The notes under the pieces were generated by a model. The model was not told the origin of the DNA and ran no database searches. It saw only the letters and a list, made by a program, of their open reading frames with translations. From positions 2,852,001 to 2,916,000 of the forward strand of contig NZ_CP127174.1 of the NCBI RefSeq assembly GCF_030273315.1: DNA of 64,000 bases, given 5' to 3'. Below, piece by piece: positions 39,194 to 48,202 of the stretch. The stretch comes from Natrialbaceae archaeon AArc-T1-2 (GTDB taxonomy: Archaea > Halobacteriota > Halobacteria > Halobacteriales > Natrialbaceae). Position numbers and translations under genes: made by a program. The stretch's first letter is position 1. Each line of letters starts with the position of its first letter.

Positions 39194-39958
39194 ATGCACG
39201 TCGAGGAAGACGACGGAGTCCTGCAGATCACCTTCGACCGGCCAGACGCGATGAACGCGTTCTCGACGGCGGCGGCGATCGAGTTCGCCGAAGCCGTCTC
39301 GACGGCGGATCCGGACGACCACCACGCCGTCGTCCTCACTGGCGAAGGCGAGGCGTTCAGTGCCGGCGGGGACATCGAGTCGATGGCCGAACGCGAGGAG
39401 GGGCCACAGGAGGCCTACGAACGGGTCTGTGAGACGTTCGGTCGCGTCGTCGAGGAGCTGCTCGAGTGTCCCGTTCCCGTCGTCGCGCGGGTCAACGGCG
39501 ACGCCGTCGGCGCGGGTCTTGCGATCACGGCGCTTTCGGATTTCGCCTACGCCGTCGAGGACGCCACCTTCTCGTGTGCGTTCGTCCGCGTGGGACTGAT
39601 TCCGGACACCGGCGGCACCTTCCTGTTGCCCAAACTCGTCGGCCTGCGAACCGCGAAACGGCTCGCGTTCACCGGCGAGTTCTTCTCGGCGGCGGAGGCG
39701 GCGGAGTACGGTCTGATCACCGAAGCCGTCGCCGAGGACGAACTCGACCAGCGGGTCGACGAGACCGTCAGGACGCTCGAGCGCCGTCCCACGGAGACGA
39801 TCGGACTGATGAAACGGGCAATACACGAGAACCTCGGTCGCCACTGGTCCGAGGCGCTTGACTACGAGTCCTTGCTTCAGGTACAGGCCTACAGCTCCGA
39901 CGCACACGAAGAAGGCGTCAACGCCTTCCTCGAAGGTCGGGAGCCGAAGTTCGACTGA
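39194..39958 (+). CDS. enoyl-CoA hydratase/isomerase family protein
   Basis: 254 residues, single crotonase domain. LQITFDRPDAMNAFSTAAAIEF, the oxyanion segment GEAFSAGGDIESMAE, the second VARVNGDAVGAGLAITALSDFAYA (Gly-rich; the usual Glu of hydratases appears replaced by Ala/Leu), and IPDTGGTFLLPKLVG, whose Asp/Thr differ from the hydratase Glu. It may therefore be an isomerase or hydrolase rather than a hydratase. Cytoplasmic. It is divergent from the LLM gene. Confidence 0.85.
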   Translation: MHVEEDDGVLQITFDRPDAMNAFSTAAAIEFAEAVSTADPDDHHAVVLTGEGEAFSAGGDIESMAEREEGPQEAYERVCETFGRVVEELLECPVPVVARVNGDAVGAGLAITALSDFAYAVEDATFSCAFVRVGLIPDTGGTFLLPKLVGLRTAKRLAFTGEFFSAAEAAEYGLITEAVAEDELDQRVDETVRTLERRPTETIGLMKRAIHENLGRHWSEALDYESLLQVQAYSSDAHEEGVNAFLEGREPKFD

Positions 39959-40035
39959 GAAGCTACAGCGTGTGACGCTCACAGGCGTATGAAAGCACCA
40001 TCGACTTGCGCCGGGACGTCTCTATTCGTGATGTT

Positions 40036-40464
40036 ATGTGCGCACAGTTCACCGACGACGACGTCGGCAAACGGGTCATCAACGCGAACGGCGAAACGGT
40101 CGGAATCGTCGCCGCCATCGAACACGGAACAGCACACGTCGAACCCGATCCGGGGATGTTCGAGACGATCAAGGCCAAACTCGGCTGGGAAGGGACAGAC
40201 GAGGAGAGTTACCCGCTACAGGAAGAAGCCGTCGCAGAGGTAACAGACGACGAGATCCGCCTCGAGGGAGATCTGTCGGACGTCGGCGGCTCTCGTATGG
40301 GAACCGACACTACGACGGAGACAGAGTCCGGCACTGGGACTGACGACACCGGAATGGGAACGGACACCAGTGTGGGCGATGACGACATGATCGGTGACGA
40401 CGACGACAGTATCGTCGGAGATGACGACGACGATCTGATTGGCGACGACGACAGTCGGAGATAA
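40036..40464 (+). CDS. PRC-barrel-like protein with acidic repeat tail
   Basis: 142 residues. Residues 1-70 look like a PRC-barrel/DUF2171-type domain (FTDDDVGKRVINANGETVGIVAAIEHGTAHVEPDPG). After SDVGGSRMGTDT the tail is low-complexity: Gly/Thr/Asp then repeated GDDD units (MIGDDDDSIVGDDDDDLIGDDD). Related haloarchaeal proteins have such tails of variable length. Possibly binds RNA, protein or ions; function unknown. Start at MCAQFTDDD; the 10 residues before it are possible but weaker. Confidence 0.75.
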   Translation: MCAQFTDDDVGKRVINANGETVGIVAAIEHGTAHVEPDPGMFETIKAKLGWEGTDEESYPLQEEAVAEVTDDEIRLEGDLSDVGGSRMGTDTTTETESGTGTDDTGMGTDTSVGDDDMIGDDDDSIVGDDDDDLIGDDDSRR

Positions 40465-40591
40465 CGACAGCCAGAGCGGTGACACCCGCGGCCGAACGAC
40501 ACCTAGCTGGATCGGTCGACGTCCGTGTTTTTGTCCGTCGTACCGAAGGTCGAGAACTCGAGACGCGCGAGACACGAAACGCACGCCGAAG

Positions 40592-41470
40592 CTACAGCCC
40601 GAGGAACGCCTCGGCGTTCTCCCAGAGGAGCTTTCGCTGGAGCTCCTCGTCGAAGTCGAGTTCCGCGAACCCCTCGAGCCAGGGTTCGGGCTCTAACATG
40701 GGGTAGTCGGTACCGAACATGACCTTCTCGGAGATGAGCGACTCGGCGTACTGAAGCACCTGCTCGTCGATGTACTGGGGCATCCACCCCGAGAGGTCCA
40801 TGTAGACGTTGCCTTTCTGCTGGCAGATCGCGAGCTGTTCTTTCTCCCACGGGAACGCGGGGTGAGCGATGAGAATCTGCAGGTCGGGGAAGGTCGCGGC
40901 CACGTCGTCGATCAGCATCGGATTGCCGTACTTGATCTTCAGCCCCCGGCCGCCGGGTGCACACGCGCCGAGCGTGGAGTTGCCGCCGTGGAAGACGACG
41001 GGCACCCCGAGGTCCTCGATGGTCGCCCACAGCTGCTCGTGGTCGGGGTCAGAGGGGTCAAAGCCCTGGGCGATCTGCTGGAACTTGAACCCCGAGAGAT
41101 CGAGGTCCTCGACGCAGCGGATCGCTTCCTCGACGCAGTCGTCTTTGAGCGGGTCGACCGACCCGAAGCCGACGAAGAAGTCGCCGTACTCGTCCCGGAC
41201 TTCGGCGACGTAGTCGTTCGGGACGGGCGGGTTGCCGGTGTTCGTCTCGGCGTCCCAGCCGAGCAAGACGGCACGGTCGACGCCGACCTCGCGGTACGCT
41301 TCGATCATGTGCTCGTAGGTGTCGGTCTCGAGGTCGGTGCCGAAGCGGTCGGCTGCATCCTGCATCATCTGTCCGCCGGCGTCGTGGAGGAACTCGCTCG
41401 TCGGCTGGTGGGCGTGCGTGTCTATCGCCCGCGGCCCGTCTGCGTGCTCGAGTGCAACCGGAAGCGACAT
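40592..41470 (-). CDS. amidohydrolase family TIM-barrel metal hydrolase
   Basis: 292 residues. AIDTHAHQP (HxH metal motif) near residue 17, FHGG in VPVVFHGGNSTLG, ILIAHPAFPW and the C-terminal MFGTDYPMLEPEPW with the metal Asp. This pattern is typical of amidohydrolase_2 (COG2159) members, which are often decarboxylases or hydrolases of aromatic or lactone acids. An unusual Met/Gln-rich loop (GGQMMQDAADRFG) follows the HxH. Substrate unknown. It is divergent from the NikR-like gene with about 130 nt between them. Confidence 0.85.
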   Translation of the reverse strand: MSLPVALEHADGPRAIDTHAHQPTSEFLHDAGGQMMQDAADRFGTDLETDTYEHMIEAYREVGVDRAVLLGWDAETNTGNPPVPNDYVAEVRDEYGDFFVGFGSVDPLKDDCVEEAIRCVEDLDLSGFKFQQIAQGFDPSDPDHEQLWATIEDLGVPVVFHGGNSTLGACAPGGRGLKIKYGNPMLIDDVAATFPDLQILIAHPAFPWEKEQLAICQQKGNVYMDLSGWMPQYIDEQVLQYAESLISEKVMFGTDYPMLEPEPWLEGFAELDFDEELQRKLLWENAEAFLGL

Positions 41471-41602
41471 GTGTTCGGGTGGGGCCGCCAGCGTGAAAAC
41501 ACGCCCGTTTCGCCCCGGCCACCGCCCGGGGTATCGAATCGTGCTCCCGGCTCGATAGACGCGAACGCGACACCTTTGGTTGTCCCGTCCGAACGACAGC
41601 CA

Positions 41603-41995
41603 ATGCGAACGAGCCTCACTGTTCCCGAGGAGACTCTGGCCGAATTCGATCGGACCTGGCAGGCAGAGGGCCTCGACTCGCGCTCGCGGGCGCTCCGGGA
41701 GGCGATCCAGGAGTACGTCGAGTCACACCACGACCTCGAGCGCGCCGACGGCCCCGTCGCCGCGGCGATCGTCTTCGATTACGAACACGACGACGTCCTC
41801 GAGGAGCTCCACGACCTCCAACACGAGTTCCAGGCCGCGATCGATACGACCAGTCACGTCCACCACGGCGAGTGGTGTCTCGAGACGGTCTTCTGTCACG
41901 GGCCGGCGTCACGGGTTCGAGAACTCGTCTATCGGCTCAAAGACTTCGATGCCGTCCGCCGGGTCTCGGTGACGCTGTTGCAGGCAGAGCACTGA
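41603..41995 (+). CDS. NikR-like nickel-responsive RHH regulator
   Basis: 130 residues. RHH domain 1-45 (MRTSLTVPEETLAEFDRTWQ, SRSRALREAIQEYV), then an ACT-like domain with the NikR metal-site pattern LQHEF ... TSHVHHGEWCLETVF, i.e. two His close together and a Cys, as in the nickel square site. It is therefore probably a metal-sensing repressor. No nickel transporter or hydrogenase/urease gene is adjacent, so its target is unclear. The in-frame sequence before it is antisense to the amidohydrolase and was not used. Confidence 0.83.
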   Translation: MRTSLTVPEETLAEFDRTWQAEGLDSRSRALREAIQEYVESHHDLERADGPVAAAIVFDYEHDDVLEELHDLQHEFQAAIDTTSHVHHGEWCLETVFCHGPASRVRELVYRLKDFDAVRRVSVTLLQAEH

Positions 41996-42026
41996 CAGTC
42001 GCGGTAACTCGGAGACAGCGTCCCCG

Positions 42027-42980
42027 TTAGGGGACGACGACGAGCTTGCCGAGATAGCTCTCGGTCACGACGTCTTCCTGGGCAGCAGCCACCGCCTCGA
42101 GGTCGTACGTCCGGGAAACGACGGGTTCGACGTCGCCGCGTTCGTACAGTCGGACGAGTCGTCCGAGCACGGCCCCGATGTCGGGCGTGTTGAACATGCT
42201 AACGTGGTGGACCGAGAGCGCTTTCCCGCGTGCGGCGGGAACGTTCGGGAACGTCGCCTCGAGGTCGGTGTTGCCGATGGCGGCGATATCGCCGTCGAAG
42301 GCCGCGACGCGACAGTCGAGCCCGAGGTAGTCGTCCAGCCGGTGGTCGAGGATGGCGTCTGGGTCGCCCGCCTCGAGGATGGCGTCCTCGAGGTCGCCGC
42401 GCCCGTAATCGAGGACCGTCTCGGCTCCCATCTCGGCGAGTCGGTCGTGGTACTCGGGGGAGGCGGTGGTCGTCACGTCGGCACCTGTCGCGGCCGCCAG
42501 TTGGACGGCGAGGTGGCCGACGCCGCCGCTGCCGCCGTGGACGAGTGCCCGCTCGCCCGGCGAGAGATCGCAGGCGGCGATCAGTGACTGCCAAGCGGTG
42601 ACCCCAACGAGCGCGCCGGCCGCGGCGGTCTCGACGGAAACGGCGTCGGGAAGCGTTGCGGCGAACGTCTCGGGGACGGCGACGTACTCGGCGCAGGTCC
42701 CCTGGTGGTCGTTCCCGAGCCCGGTCGCGACGATCCGGTCACCCTCCTCGAGGTCGGTCTCTGCACCCGTCGCCTCGACGACGCCGGCCACGTCGGAACC
42801 GGGGATCCAGGGGAGATCGCCCGGCGGGTACGAGCCCTCCCGGAAGTAGGTGTCGACGGGGTTTACCGCCGCCGCCCCGACGCGAACGAGCAGTTCGTCG
42901 GCTCCCGGTTCGGGCCGGGAGACGTCCTCGACGTCCAGCACCTCGGGGCCACCGTGGTCGTGGTATCGTACGGCGCGCAT
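42027..42980 (-). CDS. NADPH:quinone reductase / zinc-independent alcohol dehydrogenase family
   Basis: 317 residues, MDR superfamily. MRAVRYHDHGGPEVLDVEDVSRPEP start, catalytic-domain GSDVAGVVEATG, VAVPETFAATLPDAVSVETAAAG, and NADPH-binding LVHGGSGGVGHLAVQLAAATGADV. The Zn ligands of classical ADHs are absent, in line with quinone oxidoreductases. Start at MRAVRYHD matches the family; a 48-residue upstream extension reads as leader or antisense. It is a stand-alone minus-strand gene before hyuB. Confidence 0.88.
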   Translation of the reverse strand: MRAVRYHDHGGPEVLDVEDVSRPEPGADELLVRVGAAAVNPVDTYFREGSYPPGDLPWIPGSDVAGVVEATGAETDLEEGDRIVATGLGNDHQGTCAEYVAVPETFAATLPDAVSVETAAAGALVGVTAWQSLIAACDLSPGERALVHGGSGGVGHLAVQLAAATGADVTTTASPEYHDRLAEMGAETVLDYGRGDLEDAILEAGDPDAILDHRLDDYLGLDCRVAAFDGDIAAIGNTDLEATFPNVPAARGKALSVHHVSMFNTPDIGAVLGRLVRLYERGDVEPVVSRTYDLEAVAAAQEDVVTESYLGKLVVVP

Positions 42981-43041
42981 ATTGGCACCGACGGAAGCCG
43001 GCACCAAAAACCCGGCCGAACCGGCGGCGGTACCCGGTTCG

Positions 43042-44661
43042 TCAGTCCCTGGCTTTCTCGTCGGCCCGGTCGGCCTCGAGCGCTTCGGGGTCGCGTTCGT
43101 TCGGATCGCCGTGTCCGCCGCCACCGGGTGTGCGAACCGTCACCGTCGTCCCCGCACCGACGTCGACGGTCGTCTTCGCCGGAACCGGTTCGCCGTCGAT
43201 CAGGTTCTCCCCCGGCCGTCCGTCCTCGCCGCCTGCGACGCCGCCTGGAGCGTGACGACGTCGCTCGGTCAGAAGCGAGACCGTCGCGTCGGTCTCGACG
43301 GCGACGGTTCGCTCGAGGCCGAGCCCACCACGGTGTTTGCCGCGGCCGCCGCTGTCCTCACGCAGGGCGTATCGCTCGACGCGAAGCGGATACTCCGTCT
43401 CGATGGATTCGACGGGTGTGTTGAGCGTGTTCGTCATTCCGACCTGGACGCCGTCCATGCCATCGCGCTCGGCTCGGGCGCCGAAGCCGCCGGCGATGGT
43501 CTCGTAGTAGGTAAAGGAGCCGTCTCTCGCGCCGACGGTCAGGTTGTTCATCGTCCCCTGTCCCTGGGCGGGGACGCGATCGGGTGCGGCTTCGGCGAGC
43601 GCCGCGAAGACGACGTCGGTCACGCGCTGGCTGGTCTCGACGTTACCGCCGACGACGGCCGCGGGCGGCTCGGGGTTCAGCAGCGTTCCGTCGGGCGCAT
43701 AGACGGAGACGGGCGCGTAACAGCCGTGGTTCGGCGGGATCTCGGGATCGGTGACACAGCGGACGACGAAGTAGACCGCGCTCTTTGCGACCGCGATCGG
43801 CGCGTTGAGGTTGCCCTCGAGCTGGTCTGCCGTCCCCGAAAAGTCGACCTCGATCTCGTCGCCGTCGATCGTCACCGTGACGGCGATCTCGACGTCCTCG
43901 TCGGTGACGCCGTCGCCTTCTAAGACGTCCGTCGCCTCGTAAGAGCCGTCCGGCAGCGTCTCGATCTCGCTCGCGATCCGATCGCGGGAATACTCGATCA
44001 CGGCGTCGAAGCCGTCGAGGACGGTCTCGCGGCCGTGCTCGTCGAACAGCGAAACGAGACGCGTTTCGGCGCGGTCGTTCGCCGCCAGCTGTGCCCGGAG
44101 GTCGGCCCGGCGCTCGCGGGCGTTTCGGACGTTCGCGAGCACGATCGACCGGACGTCTTCGCGAATCTCGCCGTCCGCGACGAGGCGAACCGGCGGGAGC
44201 CGCAGTCCTTCCTGGTAGATCTCTCGTGCACCCGCGGGCATGCTGCCGGGAGCCATCCCGCCGACGTCGGCGTGGTGTGCCCGTGAGACGGCGTAGCCGA
44301 CGATCTCGCGGTCGTCACCGTCGCCCGGTGCGAGCGGCGAAACCATCGTCACGTCCGGCAAGTGGGTACCGCCCCGGAACGGGTCGTTGAGCACGAAGAC
44401 GTCGCCCGGTCGGGGGTCGCACTCGCGGACGGCGTCGACGGCTTCGGGCATCGCGCCGAGGTGAACCGGGATGTGTTCGGCCTGGGCGATCATCCGCCCC
44501 GCCGCGTCGAACAGCGCCGTCGAACAGTCCCGTCGTTCCTTGATGTTCGGCGAGTACGCCCCGCGGATCAGGGTCTGGCCCATCTCCTCGGCGACGCTCT
44601 CGAGCTGGTTGCGAAGCACTTCCAGCGTGATCGGGTCGACGTCGTCGGTCGCGTCGGTCAT
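43042..44661 (-). CDS. hyuB: hydantoinase B / oxoprolinase subunit
   Basis: 539 residues. Matches Hyu[90 protein letters not shown], and the C-terminal [20 protein letters not shown] and [15 protein letters not shown]. Together with HyuA it hydrolyses cyclic amides such as hydantoins or 5-oxoproline using ATP; acetone carboxylases are distant relatives. It overlaps hyuA by 4 nt. Substrate not determined. Confidence 0.88.
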   Translation of the reverse strand: MTDATDDVDPITLEVLRNQLESVAEEMGQTLIRGAYSPNIKERRDCSTALFDAAGRMIAQAEHIPVHLGAMPEAVDAVRECDPRPGDVFVLNDPFRGGTHLPDVTMVSPLAPGDGDDREIVGYAVSRAHHADVGGMAPGSMPAGAREIYQEGLRLPPVRLVADGEIREDVRSIVLANVRNARERRADLRAQLAANDRAETRLVSLFDEHGRETVLDGFDAVIEYSRDRIASEIETLPDGSYEATDVLEGDGVTDEDVEIAVTVTIDGDEIEVDFSGTADQLEGNLNAPIAVAKSAVYFVVRCVTDPEIPPNHGCYAPVSVYAPDGTLLNPEPPAAVVGGNVETSQRVTDVVFAALAEAAPDRVPAQGQGTMNNLTVGARDGSFTYYETIAGGFGARAERDGMDGVQVGMTNTLNTPVESIETEYPLRVERYALREDSGGRGKHRGGLGLERTVAVETDATVSLLTERRRHAPGGVAGGEDGRPGENLIDGEPVPAKTTVDVGAGTTVTVRTPGGGGHGDPNERDPEALEADRADEKARD

Positions 44662-46700
44662 TGCTCCACCCCCTCTCGAGTCATCGTGAGCGTTCCGTCT
44701 TCGAGCACCTCACCCGCCCACATCGGCGGGATGACGGTCGTACTCTCTGCCTGCTCTAAGATCGCCGGCCCGGAGACCGTCGTCCCCGACTCGAGGCGAT
44801 CGCGGTCGTAAACCGTCGTCTCCCGCGCCCCGACGCCGGGGAAGTGTGCTTCTCTGGTTCCGAGCAGGGCACCGCCCTCGCCGGCGTGACGGACGACGGG
44901 TTCGTCCCCCTCGACGGTCGCCGTCGCTCGCAGATTGACGATCTCGATCTCCTCGTCCATCCGGTAGCCGTAGGCCCGTTCGTGGGCCGCGTGGAACCGC
45001 TCGGCGACGGCCCCGACGTCGACGCTCTCGTCGACGGAGACGGTGAGTTCGAAGCTCTGCCCGGCGTACCGACAGTCCGCGGCCCGTTCGACGACGGCCG
45101 CGTCGGGATCGGAGGTATCCGCGAGCACGTCGGCGACGAGGTCGGCGTAGACGTCCTCGAGGTGGGCTCGCTCGACCGTCGATAGATCGACGCTTACGGT
45201 CCGGACGGCGTCGTAGCTCTCGTCGGCCGCCAGTAGACCAAAGGCAGAGAGGACGCCGCTGGGTCGCGGGACGATCACGCGGTCGATCTCGAGCGCCTCT
45301 GCGAGTGCCGCCGCGTGCATCGGGCCGGCACCGCCGAAGGCGACGAGCGCGAACGCGCGCGGATCGTATCCGCGTTCGACCGTCACCGACCGGATCGCTC
45401 GGGTCATCGTCGCGTTCGCCACGCGGTAGACCCCGCGGGCAGCCTCGAGTGCGTCCTCGAGGCCCGCCTCGTCGGCGAGGTCCTCGAGCGCGCCGTAGGC
45501 GGCCTCAACGTCCAGGGTCATCTCACCGCCCAGGGCCGTCTCGGAACCGATGTACCCAAGCACGACGTTCGCGTCGGTCACCGTCGGTTCGGTGCCGCCG
45601 CGGTCGTAGCAGACGGGGCCGGGTTGGGCTCCTGCCGATCGCGGGCCGACGCGGAGTGCGCCGCCGGCGTCGATCCAGGCGATCGAGCCGCCGCCCGCGC
45701 CGACGGTGGTGACGTCGACCATCGGCGTGCGGATCGGGACGCCCGCGATCTCCGAATCCGTCGTCCGTTCGGCTTCCCCATCGCGGACGAGGCTGACGTC
45801 GCTCGAGGTCCCGCCCATGTCGAAGGTGACCAGCCCGTCGACACCCTCGTCGTCGACGGTCGCCGCGGCACCGACGACGCCGGCGGCGGGGCCGGACATC
45901 GCCGTCGTCACGGCGCGTGTCCGTACCGTCTCCGGGTCGGCGATGCCGCCGTTTGCCTGCATGATTCGCGGTTCGGGAATCCCCTCCGATCGAGCCTCTT
46001 CGACCAGCCGCCCGACGTAGCCTTCGATTACGGGTCGGACGTAGGCGTCGGCAGCCGTCGTCGAGGTGCGCTCGTACTCGCGAAACTCCGCGAGCACCTC
46101 GTGGGAGGCCGACACCGGCACCTCGAGTTCGTCTCTCAGGGTCTCGGCGACGACGCGTTCGTTCTCGGGGTCGGCGTAGGCGTGCAGCAAGGAGACGGCG
46201 ACGGCCTCGACGTCTCGCTCTCGTACGGTTTCGGCGAGCTCTCGGACCTCATCGGGATCGACCGACCGCTCGACGCCGCCGCCGGTCGTTCGCTCGTCGA
46301 TCTCGAATCGACGGCGTCGTGGGACGAGTGGCTCCGGCTTCTCCGCCTCGAGGTCGTACAGATCCGGCCGATCCTGGCGACCGATCTCCAAGACGTCCCG
46401 GAATCCGTCGGTTGTCACGAGCGCCGTCTTCGCCCCGCCGCGCTCGAGCAACGCGTTGACCGAGACGGTCATCGCGTGGGCGAACGTCTCGAGGTCGCTC
46501 GGGACGATCCCGGCCTGCTCGCAGGCTTTCGCGATACCCTCTAAGACGCCGACGCTCTGGTCGTCGGTCGTCGGCACTTTTGCCGTCACGAGCCGGTCGT
46601 CGACCGACAGTGTCACGTCGGTGAACGTGCCGCCGACGTCGACGCCGACTCGCGTGGCGGTGGTCGATGCGTCCCGTTCGGTGTCGTGTGGCTCTGTCAT
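44658..46700 (-). CDS. hyuA: hydantoinase A / oxoprolinase subunit
   Basis: 680 residues. ATPase-fold HyuA: TRVGVDVGGTFTDVTLS near the N terminus, FAHAMTVSVNALLERGGAKTALVTTDGF, VTFDMGGTSSDVSLVRDG, VTTVGAGGGSIAWIDAGG and FGGAGPMHAAALAEALEIDRVIVPRPSGVLSAFGLL. It binds and hydrolyses ATP to drive ring opening by HyuB. Start codon at 46,700 follows a low-coding stretch with an RHH remnant. A promoter was not clearly seen. Confidence 0.9.
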   Translation of the reverse strand: MTEPHDTERDASTTATRVGVDVGGTFTDVTLSVDDRLVTAKVPTTDDQSVGVLEGIAKACEQAGIVPSDLETFAHAMTVSVNALLERGGAKTALVTTDGFRDVLEIGRQDRPDLYDLEAEKPEPLVPRRRRFEIDERTTGGGVERSVDPDEVRELAETVRERDVEAVAVSLLHAYADPENERVVAETLRDELEVPVSASHEVLAEFREYERTSTTAADAYVRPVIEGYVGRLVEEARSEGIPEPRIMQANGGIADPETVRTRAVTTAMSGPAAGVVGAAATVDDEGVDGLVTFDMGGTSSDVSLVRDGEAERTTDSEIAGVPIRTPMVDVTTVGAGGGSIAWIDAGGALRVGPRSAGAQPGPVCYDRGGTEPTVTDANVVLGYIGSETALGGEMTLDVEAAYGALEDLADEAGLEDALEAARGVYRVANATMTRAIRSVTVERGYDPRAFALVAFGGAGPMHAAALAEALEIDRVIVPRPSGVLSAFGLLAADESYDAVRTVSVDLSTVERAHLEDVYADLVADVLADTSDPDAAVVERAADCRYAGQSFELTVSVDESVDVGAVAERFHAAHERAYGYRMDEEIEIVNLRATATVEGDEPVVRHAGEGGALLGTREAHFPGVGARETTVYDRDRLESGTTVSGPAILEQAESTTVIPPMWAGEVLEDGTLTMTREGVEQ

Positions 46701-46712
46701 AATGGAGGAGTT

Positions 46713-46967
46713 TCAAGACGTCTGGCGTCGGTAGCGAACGCCGCCGTGGCGAGCGCCTCCGCCCCGACCGTTTTCAACTGTCCGACGACTCCCATGTTCG
46801 GTATCCACTTGCAACCTTCTCTGACTCGTCCAAAAGGGTTCGGAGACGCGGTCGGCGGCCGCGACGAACTCGGGATCAGGCTCGCCGCCGGCCTCGGTCT
46901 CGGTCACGAGACGCTCGAGAGCCGCGTTCGAGTCGTCGTCGAGCGATACCGTCACACGCCGGGTCAT
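46713..46967 (-). pseudogene. truncated ribbon-helix-helix protein remnant
   Basis: The first about 30 residues, MTRRVTVSLDDDSNAALERL..., are the beta strand and first helix of a haloarchaeal RHH protein. After VTETEAGG the sequence becomes unlike the family: the second helix is missing and a Gly/Arg-rich tail with little coding character follows. It therefore looks like a remnant with an internal deletion or frameshift, ending near hyuA. A promoter-like element lies 29 nt upstream. An intact family member would be about 80-90 residues with a second helix. Confidence 0.5.
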
Positions 46968-47602
46968 GAGACGACGGACGAACGCGAGACGGGTATATAC
47001 ACCCGGTCATGATTCGTTCAACAGTCGGCTGCCGGGAGTGGCCTCGATACGGGTTCAGTCGGCCATTCAGTCCACGAGACCGTTGACTGGACCATGACCG
47101 GGTGTATAGTTCACGTCCGGCGGCGACGACTCGGACTCGAGGGCGTCCGTCGAGAGCCCGCCCCATACTCGGTCGAAACCTCCCTAAATGTCTTTTCCCA
47201 TATGATATAGTTGTACTATCATATATATTATCTAATTACGGCTCGACGAACTGCGTTGGTCGCCTTCGATCTCCAATATCGGTTTGTGAGTCGGTGTATC
47301 GCCAGATATAGCCACATACTGGCGTATTTCGACGGCTTCACATAACAAATCTCCGATAGTATCGAATCCGGAGTATCTATCTGCGTCAAACCGGCTACCT
47401 AGCGCACGTATCGCCGCAATCGAGCACGGTATCGATCCCACGTCTTGTATATCGCGTCACAGCGCCGACTGACGTCTGCCGTCGGATTATTGCAGATCTT
47501 TCAGATTAGCATATGGAATGTGAATATGATGATTGGAGTCCCCCACGTTACAGCGGCGGCATCACTGGGTCCGCCCGTCACGGCTCGCCGACTCGGCGCG
47601 AT
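46968..47602. other. intergenic region with inverted promoter-like pair
   Basis: 635 bases, lower GC than the neighbours, especially 47,180-47,240. It contains the 16-bp inverted repeat at 46,996-47,107. Short reading frames, such as a 69-codon one on the minus strand at 47,232-47,441, were not recognised. No RNA gene seen. Confidence 0.45.
46996..47107. repeat. perfect 16-bp inverted repeat, outward promoter-like arms
   Basis: CATGACCGGGTGTATA occurs on the minus strand at 47,011-46,996 and on the plus strand at 47,092-47,107, separated by 80 nt and both pointing outward. Each ends in a TATA-like box. The left arm is placed about 29 nt before the RHH remnant's start codon, fitting a leaderless promoter. 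The right arm has no obvious gene downstream. Confidence 0.75.
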
Positions 47603-48202
47603 CTACCGGGTCTGGCTATACTCTTCGATCCACTCCTGGAGCGTGACTCCCATCGCGGACCGGGTAATCGCGTTCGAGGACGCCGAGTTGGCGGACTTGA
47701 CCAGTTCTGCCTCGAGCGTTCGCGTCGGTACTTCGCCGAGGAAGTGCGGGATCGCCCGCTGGACCGCGAGGGGACAGCCGACCTCGTGAGCCAGCGCGTA
47801 GCCGGAGATCGAGTGGGGGACCTCCTCGCTCGCGTAGCGTTCCCGGTCGGGTTCCTCGAGGAGGTCGGCGTCGACGACGTCGACGTACTCGTAGCACTTG
47901 CCCACGTCGTGGAGCAGGCAGGCGGCGACGATCACGTCCTGGTCGGGGTCGGCACCGTGGAACTCCCGTTGCACCGCGGCGGACTCGAGGGCGATCTTCG
48001 TCACGCCACGGACGTGTTCGACGTTGGTTACCTCGTGGATGTTCCACGCGTAGGGGATGTCCTCGATGTCTCGCCAGCCGCCGCGTTCGAGTCCCAGCCG
48101 CCAGGCCTCGACGACCTTCGCCCGGAGGTCGTCGTCGCCGATCTCCTCGAGTTCGGGGTAGGCCTCGCGGATCTGGGCCTCGTACCCCGGCGGCGCGGTC
48201 AT
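47603..48202 (-). CDS. HD domain-containing protein
   Basis: 199 residues. HD phosphohydrolase core: H in NVEHVRGVTKIAL, then LLHDVGKCYEY (HD pair), a later H/D in ASEEVPHSISGYALAHEVG and the C-terminal RAIPHFLGEVPTRTLEAELVKSANSASSNAI. The superfamily removes phosphates from nucleotides or cyclic (di)nucleotides with a metal. The start overlaps the EthD-like gene stop by 4 nt, so the two are coupled. Substrate unknown. Confidence 0.82.
   Translation of the reverse strand: MTAPPGYEAQIREAYPELEEIGDDDLRAKVVEAWRLGLERGGWRDIEDIPYAWNIHEVTNVEHVRGVTKIALESAAVQREFHGADPDQDVIVAACLLHDVGKCYEYVDVVDADLLEEPDRERYASEEVPHSISGYALAHEVGCPLAVQRAIPHFLGEVPTRTLEAELVKSANSASSNAITRSAMGVTLQEWIEEYSQTR

Noticed and set aside
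38978-39982. N-terminal extension of the LLM oxidoreductase to a 653-residue protein
   Set aside because: The extension is antisense to the enoyl-CoA hydratase; the family start MVDIGHKL is inside at 38,977.
47232-47441. 69-codon minus-strand frame in the AT-richer gap
   Set aside because: No family recognised, no clear promoter, and codon use unlike haloarchaeal genes; not supported as a gene.
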